DNA of 64,000 bases from Euphorbia lathyris (Eukaryota; Streptophyta; Magnoliopsida; Malpighiales; Euphorbiaceae), in the NCBI RefSeq assembly GCF_963576675.1, contig NC_088918.1:35001501-35065500 (forward strand). Reading direction: 5' to 3'. Of the stretch, positions 56,309-64,000 are shown in pieces. Under the pieces are notes generated by a model, which did no database searches, had not been told where the DNA came from, and was given only the letters and a program-made list of their open reading frames with translations. Numbering within the stretch: the stretch's first letter is position 1; every line of letters starts with the position of its first letter. The translations under genes and the position numbers were made by a program.

Positions 56309-56680
56309 AAAATTACAATTACGGAATTAAATCCCTCATGGTATTAAAATTCAGAATTAATTATTTGTGTTTATATGTTAACAATTTTAATTAAGTGTCT
56401 AAATTGATTAGAGGCAATATACACAAGTTAGCCAAAAAGACCTTAGAGAAAATAAAGGCCCATCCGAAATAAGCCCAGAACCCAGAAGCAGAAGCTTACA
56501 CTAAAAGTCAATAGAAGACTTTCCTAATCTGGCAAAAACATAGAAGACAGAAGACTCTGTCAGAAACCCATGTCTATCTGTCATCTTAAAGGTTTTCAGA
56601 AACCCATGTCTATCTGTCATCTTAAAGGTTTAATCGCATAACCTATTAGGCTCTAAAACGTCTCAACTTCTTCATCTGCC

Positions 56681-56688
56681 TATAAATA
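56681..56688 (+). promoter_or_regulatory. Candidate TATA box of the remnant's third ORF
   Basis: TATAAATA, 112 bp before ATG 56793, matches in spacing and left flank the TATAAATA at 24137-24144 of the complete Sirevirus-like element. Confidence 0.45.
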
Positions 56689-56792
56689 GGCCTTTAGATT
56701 TTGCGATTAAACCTTTACACTCATTTTCTTCCTTAATCTTTTTCTCTTGAACTCTCTCTTAAACCTTATAAGCTATTTTTATTCATCTTCAA

Positions 56793-59700
56793 ATGGATAA
56801 TTCTCCAGATACTTCTTGAGCCCTCTTCTAGTATATCCTATTGCTAACTATCTCTCAGTCCACAAATCAAGATTCTTCGATTGGAACTTCATCTAAAGAG
56901 AAAAATCCTTCTCTAGATGGGTTTCAAGCAAGAAATGAGACACCTTCTTCTCTCTGCCTAGTGATATATATATCCAGACATTGTCACTAAATTCTATGTT
57001 GGTCTTCATGTCTCTGTCGGTAATGACAACCATCTCACTACCACTGTACAAGGCAAGACCTTTACCATTTCCCCACAATACTTGGCTGATTTTCTAGAAA
57101 TGGATCTGGATGGCAAGGAACTGTAAAAATCAGGGGATGAAAAGCAGATTCAAGGCTTCAATTCCAAATATCTAACTCTAGAAGATCTTTATGGAGAGTT
57201 GATTGCTACTTTCCTTCATCAATGTCCCCGTCAAGCCCATTATATAGTGGTGAGCTATATTCTGCCTAAGAAAGGCTCTGCCAATTCCGTATCAAGGATG
57301 GAACTATGTGTCATATGGAACATGCTAGAGAACAAGCCTTTGAACATCCTCATTCTTCTTATTTTCTCCATGAAGAGAAACTCAACACAACTGATTTATG
57401 GTTCTATGATCACCAAAATTTTAGAGAATCAGGAGATTGCCATTCCTGAAAACTCCCACTATCAACAAGGCTCGATTATAAATGAACGCATTCTGAATGG
57501 ACTTGAGCACAACAAACCTCAGAAATTCATCCCTGCTGTTGTTGCTGAAACTAAAACTGCCAAATCCTCTAAGTCCCAAAAGCTCAGCAAACCCTCTGAA
57601 AAGGCTTCAGAAGCCACTAAAACAAAAAAAAAGGTCAGAAGATCCTCTAAAACCAAGAACTCTAAGCCTTCCAAAATCAAAGCCTTCTGAACAAAAATTC
57701 CCAAAGCCTTTTAAGGACAAATCTTCAGATAAGAAAGATCCTTCTGAACCCAATGACTCGAAGCACACAAAGCCTCTCTCTTCTGAGAAACACGATGCTA
57801 ATCCCAATCCCATCTCTGATTATGTGCCTCCTCCCAAAAATAAAAAGACTTCTGGATCCCCATGGATCAAGACCATTTTTAAAAACTTCTCTGCTTCTAG
57901 AGAAGCTCATATTCCCAAGAAGATTCGTTCTGGCTCAATGGTTATCTCCTCCCAACCTCTGGCACTAAATGTCAAACTACCCGCCATTACTGAAAATATG
58001 CCAAAAGTAGAGCAGAAAAAGAAAAAGCTTACATCTCCACTATCCTCTAACTCGGACTCCGAGTATACCATTGATGATGTGGATGCAGTAACTATGAGGG
58101 CACTAAAACTTAACAAGGCCTCTCTTCCTAACACCTTCCTCAAAAGTGGCTTTGGAAAATCACTTGTTAAGGCTCCTCCATAAACAAAGTCTGCCATCCA
58201 GCCTCTGAAGTCTAAGAAGACTAAGAAGAAAGCAAAACCCACATTCTTTTCTCCTCTAGTTGTTGAAAAATCTCTAGAAGAAAACATCTCTACTGAAAAC
58301 TCTCATATTGAGGAAAATCCTATTGCTAATAACACTCCTCATCCTAGCCCTCTTATTTAATCTCATATTAAGGAAAATCCATGTACTGAGAATCCTATTG
58401 AGGATCAACCCGCTTCTGAACAACCTTCTGAAAAGAATCCTCATGAGACAACTCCTTCTTCTCAGAACCTTCCTGAGGAATAACCCATTGTTGTAGACAC
58501 AAACCCTAAATCTCCTGTTAAGGAAAACCTGTCTGATAAAACACACATTAAGGAAAACACTGTTGCTAAATCTTTTACTAAGGAACATCTTTCTAGTGAG
58601 ACTACTGAAAAACATGTTGCAGAATCTTCTATTAAAGATCCCTCTCTTGAAAATCCAGTTTTTCACATTCCTGCTAAAGACACATTACCCACCTCTATCT
58701 TGTCTAAATCACTATATCAAACTGTCATGGCACTTCATAAAGAAGCTGTCAAAAATCAAGACAAATTCCCTCCACCAAATGAGCAATAAATTGACTCCTC
58801 TAATGTTGAGTATATTAAGGCTCTGACCGCGCCTATTCCTCCCACTCTTCATAAGCCTTCTATCACTGCTGAAGACATCAATAAACTTGATGATTCTGTT
58901 CAGCAAATAAATGATAAAGGCAAAGATATTTGTGAAGAGATCAAGGCCAAGACAACTTTTACTTCACAAGTTTTAAGGCAAGAAGATGTTGTTAAAACAC
59001 TTCAGGCTACTACTAATCGTCTGACTGAGGTAGTCAATAATGCTTCCATTCCTCAACCCACTCCAAGTCTAATTCCTCTACCTTCCCATATGATCGCCCA
59101 TTCTATTAGTGAGACCACCCTTCTGCTCAATGAGCTTGCTAGCATGAGCAATTTACTTCATACAGTTGCAACAAGGAATTCATACCTAAGTTGAAAAAAT
59201 GGCAACCATCCAACTAGGTATGATTTCTCACATGGCAACCCTTCAGCATATTATCAATAACATCCCTTTTGGCTCTGCAGTCGCCATTGAAGTTTCCAAC
59301 AAAATCTTCACTGAACTCTACAACATTACTACTGAACTAAGTGAGATTAATGACCATCTTTAGAAGGCTGCTAACACACACACTACTGGATCTCTGGAAT
59401 CAGTCCTTCAGTACCTCGAAGATAATCGATATGATATGGATGCTATGGATCATAAGATATCTCAAATTTTACAATAGCATCAGGCTTTGATTCAATAAGT
59501 TAATCATATCTCTAATCAGTATAAGGCCTTAGACCATACTCTGATCAAGGTACTTTAGAAGTACTCGCACTCACTCTCTGCAACTAATATATGGAATGCA
59601 AAAGCCATTCAACTTATCCTTACTGAAATGATTAAGAAATGGACTCTGTCTGCTGAAGGAACTAAAATGTTCAAAGATCTTAATGTTGGACTGCTTTAAA

Positions 59701-59900
59701 GTTCTGAACAACTTCAACAGTACACTTTCCAGCTTAACTCTCGCCAATCCACTTCTACTTTAGCTGTTGCTTCTCTTCCCATTGCTGCTGATAAAAAGGG
59801 GGAGAATGATCAAGAGAATGAATCCTCATCGAAACACCAAGAAGAAGACCAAATCCAACTCTAGAACCCAAAACCTTCGAAGCCAACTAAATAGGGTTTG
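56793..59900 (+). pseudogene. Decayed third ORF of the Sirevirus-like remnant
   Basis: It is a relative of the ORF at 24253-27135. The segment around 56965-57120 reads DIVTKFYVGL, TTTVQGKTF and SPQYLADFLEM, aligned with DLVREFYHNL, TTVVKGKTI and NPTYLANLLKL. The 57199-57690 part continues the N-terminal domain. A Lys/Ser/Pro-rich stretch follows (to about 58800) with repeated ..KEN/KEH.. units, then a helical region ending in DKKGENDQENE near 59800. Many in-frame TAG and TAA codons replace likely CAG/CAA and AAG codons, plus frameshifts. The short open frames at 57497-58183 and 57199-57690 are pieces of this one gene. Confidence 0.7.
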
Positions 59901-60363
59901 GGTCTTTGTGGAATAGGATTATAAGTTGTTTAGCTTAATCTCTCGATGTACTTCTTTTGTATGCAATTATTTGAATACACTTCTGAATTTTTCATGACTT
60001 ACTCTTATGCTTAAATTTTTATATCTTTTGAAGTGTTCTATTTTATGCCATGCTGCCATGCTCTGATATGTTTAAGAACTGTTTCAAAACAACCTTTAAA
60101 ACTCTGACCTATATCAAGCTCTAAGATTTTTAAACTCTCTGATATTATTTTTTGGTTATGATACTATTTCATTTCTTAGCTCTGAACCATTTTTGCTATT
60201 CAACTATTTAACCCTTTTAATGTTTTCATTCTTAGCAAAATTGAGTAGCTCAACTCTTATAGGGGAGTATCCAGAAACTTAGTAAGTTCATCGATTCTAG
60301 GGGAGTAAGTAAAGTATATTCCTTTATCTGAATATTTTTATCATCATCAAAATAGGGGAGATT

Positions 60364-60990
60364 GTTGAAACCTAATTTTGATGAAGTTTTGATTATGACA
60401 AAAATTACAATTAAGGAATTAGATCCCTCAAGGTATTAAAATTCAGAACTAATTATTTGTGTTTATGTTCTAACAATTTTAAATAAGTGTCTAAATTGAT
60501 TAGGAGCAATATACACAAGTTAGCCAAAAAGGGCCTTAGAGAAAATAAAGGCCTAGCCAAAAGTAAGCCTAACCCAGAAGCAAAAGCCCACATTGAAAGT
60601 CAACAGAAGACTTTTCCAATTTGGCAAAAGCACAAAAGACAGGAGACTCTGTCAGAAACTCATCTCTCTTTGTCATCACAAATAAGGAAATGCACAGTCT
60701 GCAAGGTTGGGAACTTAGAATTCAGAAGAAGATCAATGGGTGCGCTTCTCAATGGTCGACAATCATTTGAATTTAGAAAGGGATATTTTCTTAATTAGCA
60801 ATATAGGTGCAGCAGTCAGAAGCTCTAGAGAAAAACAGAAGTTATTTCTTCATAACGTCTCTCTTCTGATTCATACGACTAGTTTGAAAGCTCCACCTAT
60901 AAAAGCCAAGTCCAAGCTCCACTTTCATAACTGGTCATTAAGCTTAAAAGGGATACATTGTAAAAGTGAAAAACAATAGCAAAGAGCAAA
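60364..60990 (+). repeat. 3' LTR of the Sirevirus-like remnant (right end uncertain)
   Basis: It begins TGTTGAAACCTAATTTTGAT after a purine tract (AAAATAGGGGAGAT). The first 310 bp align with 51451-51493 plus 56314-56600. It then continues with sequence that the 5' copy lacks, including a TATA-like CCTATAAAAGCC near 60895. Confidence 0.65.
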
Positions 60991-62179
60991 TACATAAATC
61001 ATTTTTATCTGTTTCAGACCTATCTTTATACAAATCATGAACAAACAAGTGAAATCTTTCCAAAACCTATCCTAAACTAAGCTAAATGCATTAATATAGA
61101 CATGAATATGCATACGAAAATATGTAAACTTAGGACTTATCATCAACCCTCGCAACTCAACAAATGTAACACTTCGTGTCCTTTTTGTGCCTACACGATA
61201 TTAATTAACCCCCTCAACTTACTTGTGCATCCTATTAGCTCACTCAACTCACCAAATATAACACTTTGTGCCCTTAAGTTTTTATGTCTGTTTCAAAGCA
61301 ATGATGGAAGGGTTACATCACGATGCAGAAGGTGTTTGTAATACATGCAGAAGGTGTCTTTTGAGGTATACTCAATGCAATATAGGCACAAGAGAGACCA
61401 TATGTTTGACAATCATTAGTGGGAAAATGGACATGAGTGACGTGGGTTTAGGATCATTTGTGACGCAAAACGAGTCACTAAAGCTAATGTTGCAATTGAA
61501 CAGTGACGCATGTAATTGACTAGTAAATTGCGACGCTTTCACAATGCGTGTTGCAATTGACCTTGTCAATTGCGATGCTTATTCGTAATGAGCGTCACAA
61601 TTAACCTTGTGAGATCCATGATATTAAATTTGAGCTAAAGCAAACAATATCTATATAGTATTAAACCAGAATGTTACGTCAACTCTAATTAAAAGCAACG
61701 AGAATCAGAGGGGAGCCAAGCTCCTTTAGAAACCCCCGATCGGAGGTCACCATATAGGGTGACTTCTGATTCGGCGGTCAAACCTCTAAAATGGCGTAAA
61801 TGTGCATTGTTCTTGTTTTTACTCGTTTTTTATTTCCAACGTTTGGAATAATCTAGAAGGATTGAAAGGCAAATTTCAAGAGCTAGGAATTTCCAGATGT
61901 AGTTATAATGGATTATTTATGGCTTAATATTTTCGCAATCCTTTCAATTTATTCTTTTTTTTCCACTTTACCCCTCAATTTAGGGAGATAACTTATTTGC
62001 CCTTTCAGATTAATAAATATAACACTTCGTGTCCCTTTATGTGTCTACATTATATTGATTAGTCCCCTCAAATCACCTAGTGCATCCTATTAGCTTCTCA
62101 ACTCACCAAATGCAATACTTCGTATCTCTTAGGTTTAATTCGTGTTTCAAAGCAATTAATGAATAATTTACATCAAGAT
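60991..62179. repeat. Intergenic region with about 165-bp imperfect direct repeats
   Basis: Sequence at about 61156-61321 (AACACTTCGTGTCC, then GTGCATCCTATTAGCT, then CTCAACTCACCAAAT) recurs at about 62005-62175. Between them, at 61510-61615, are two inverted-pair units of the type AATTGCGACGC ... GCGTGTTGCAATT, reminiscent of CACTA subterminal repeats. No gene is seen. Confidence 0.6.
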
Positions 62180-62707
62180 TAGGGATGTAAATGGGGCGGA
62201 GATTACCCGTCATTGACGGGCCCCTGCCCCATTTTATTATGGGGCGTGGACAAGGACTAATATGTGCCCCGTTACCGAGGACGAAGCGGGGATGGGAAAG
62301 GGTGTCCCCGCCCTGTGGGGATCCCCGAACCCGCCTCGTATTGTGCCCCGCGGGTTTACCGACGGATTACCCGTTTAATCCCCGATAACATATTATTAAT
62401 CATAGAAAATAAAAAATACACATAGAAAAACTTGAACCTATGATTAATCCGATTCAAATGATTTACCTCTATTTCACTCTATATCTATTTGTTCATCATA
62501 TTCTCTTTTTTTTTCTATTCTTTTCATTTATTTCTTTTTTCATATATTCTTTTAAACTTTAAATGGGTAAACGGGGATAGCCGCGGGATGGAGACAAGGA
62601 TGAATTTTATCCCTATTTGTTTCACGGGACGAGTATGAGGATTCCCTGTTTAGTCAGGGAACAGGGATGGCAACTCCAATCCCCGCTCCATCCCGTTTAC
62701 ATCCCTA
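62180..62707. mobile_element. Non-autonomous hAT-type element, 528 bp
   Basis: The ends TAGGGATGTAAATGGGGCGG and (inverted) TAGGGATGTAAACGGGATGG form imperfect TIRs. The flanks ATCAAGAT (62172-62179) and ATCAACAT (62708-62715) match at 7 of 8 bases, the 8-bp duplication expected of hAT elements. Subterminal parts are GC-rich and the middle is AT-rich. There is no coding capacity. Confidence 0.7.
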
Positions 62708-63275
62708 ATCAACATGTAGATTATATATTGGATATCTCTTGAAAAAAAATTTAAGTTCTATTTTTTTTTCCCCACTCAGACCAATCTGCCCTTTGACTTA
62801 TTGTAGAAATGGATGTAGAATATGTTTTGGAAAATGTATTCAATGCCATGCCATGTAGGCACATAAGGACACGGAGCGTTACATAAGTTGTGCACGTGCG
62901 AAGATATTAAAACAAAATATTAGTAAACGGTCATGCAAAAGATTCTTCATGCTGAGTTGTTTTTCCATTTCTTTGGTTTGCTTTGTATAGAAAAGTTAGA
63001 AATAAAGGCTGGGGATTTTGTTTTTTCTTTTTTTGGGTGATGATTATTGAGACTGCATCTATAATGTGATTCTGTAATAATTAGTTTGCTTTACTTTCCG
63101 GAAATTCTGTGTCAATATCGACCAAGTTTTTCTTTTACTGATTTTTGTTGTATTAAGTAAATTCAATTTAAATATTATAATTACATCATCATAAATTTAT
63201 CAACACAATATCTCAAAACTGAAAATGATATTCACCTCTTTTTCTTACTCTTATTATTTAGTAAACTCCAATCTA
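62708..63275. other. AT-rich intergenic sequence, nothing recognised
   Basis: No long ORF, repeat or RNA gene is visible. Confidence 0.5.
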
Positions 63276-64000
63276 TCTATACTATATATATAATTACAGA
63301 AGCAGAGAGAAATGAGAAGAAGTGTTTTAGAGGTCTTTTTGATGAGTTGTCAACGTAGTAAAAAATCAGATTAAAAATATTTAATTAATTAAAAATAAAT
63401 ATTTAATTAATTAAAAATAACAAATTTATATTTATAATATATTAAATAATTACTAGTCTATTAATTAAAATAATAAAAGAAAGCAAGAGTTACGGAAGAT
63501 GAAAAAACACAAAGCAAAGGAAATCCAAAAGTCACAAATAAACTTCTACATAAAGCACGATAGATAGTATTGCACCATTATATTCATTGGTCACGATAGA
63601 TAGTATTATATTTCTAAAGGTAAATATTCGATTTTTTTTCATATGTTGTAGTTATTTTGTTCTCAATTATATATGTTGTTGTTTTATTTTTATTAATATA
63701 GTTTTATCTTTCAGATTCATTTCTGTTGTTACCCAGGTTCTATACCTCTCGCTATCTTATCCATATTTTCTTTTTTATTTGTGTTTTTTTTCCAAACTGA
63801 TAGCTTCAATTAAAGAAATCCGACAAAAATAGAAGATGCATGAACAACTAAAACCGGAAAACACAAAAGTGTCAAAAATTGCAAGAAATTCTTATGTTTC
63901 TCAAGGTAATTATTCGATTTTTTTTCATATGTTGTAGTTATTTTTGTTCTCAATTGTGTTGTTGTTTTCTTTTTATTAAACAATATTTGTTATAGTTTCA
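63276..64000 (+). mobile_element. Candidate Helitron 5' end, continuing beyond the window
   Basis: TCTATACTATATATATAA after an A at 63275 fits the plant Helitron 5' terminus (TC start, insertion between A and T). The following ..ACAGAAGCAGAG.. and GATGAGTTGTCAACGTAG resemble known Helitron leading sequence. The 3' CTRR end and hairpin are not in the window. An 80-bp direct repeat lies inside (63609-63690 and 63896-63980, sharing TTCATATGTTGTAGTTATTT). Confidence 0.4.

Larger units (their letters stand above)
51451..60990 (+). mobile_element. Decayed Sirevirus-like remnant keeping only the third ORF
   Basis: TGTTGAAACCTAATTTTGAT at 51451 and at 60364 starts the two LTRs. The 5' LTR is 51451-51493 continued at 56314 and onward; the 3' LTR starts after a polypurine tract at 60350-60363. 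From about 56630 the 5' copy stops matching the 3' LTR and runs straight into a TATA box and the third ORF. The end of the 5' LTR, the primer site, gag and pol are therefore all missing. The right end of the 3' LTR was not determined and no TSD was found. The many TAG/TAA codons fit C-to-T decay. Confidence 0.7.

Overview
The window is repeat-rich nuclear DNA of a flowering plant. It has spliced genes with GT..AG introns, Ty1/copia and Ty3/gypsy LTR retrotransposons, a Mutator-like transposon carrying DUF1985/Ulp1 genes, and a plant MATE transporter. A eudicot is likely from the gene and element families. I cannot name the genus.

Positions 1-44708 are essentially one minus-strand LTR retrotransposon with three younger elements nested inside it. 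Its 3' LTR (1-2181) is cut by the window edge. Its 5' LTR (32771-44708) is split by a nested element. A primer binding site complementary to tRNA-Arg (32751-32768) and a polypurine tract (2182-2197) fix the orientation. With the insertions removed it has LTRs of about 2.5 kb, a long untranslated region full of degenerate hairpin repeats, a short gag-like ORF and no pol, so it looks non-autonomous. The nested elements are (i) a MULE at 4942-13031 with identical 112-bp TIRs, carrying a DUF1985-Ulp1 gene convergent with a mudrA-type transposase; (ii) a Sirevirus-like copia element at 17498-29011 with 1.3-kb LTRs, TSD CAAGG, gag, pol and a large third ORF; (iii) a Tat-lineage gypsy element at 34617-44080 with 415-bp LTRs, TSD AATCC and a second, antisense, apparently spliced gene.

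Positions 45175-50127 (minus) hold the one clear host gene: an intact eight-exon MATE (DETOXIFICATION-type) efflux carrier of 476 residues with canonical splice sites in frame throughout.

Positions 51451 to about 61000 are the remains of a second Sirevirus-like element. Gag and pol are gone and only a decayed third ORF remains. Its 5' LTR was later split by a small decayed Ale-like copia element (51494-56308, minus). The two Sirevirus third ORFs share a TATA box about 112-116 bp before the ATG, which suggests an internal promoter.

The right end (61000-64000) is AT-rich intergenic DNA with direct repeats, a 528-bp hAT-type non-autonomous element (62180-62707) and a candidate Helitron 5' end at 63276.

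The observations most worth follow-up are the hairpin families in the large non-autonomous element, the ATGCGAC-type repeats that fill every noncoding interval of the MULE, the Cys-to-Tyr change in the Ulp1 protease, the antisense gene of the Tat element, and the conserved internal promoter of the Sirevirus third ORF.
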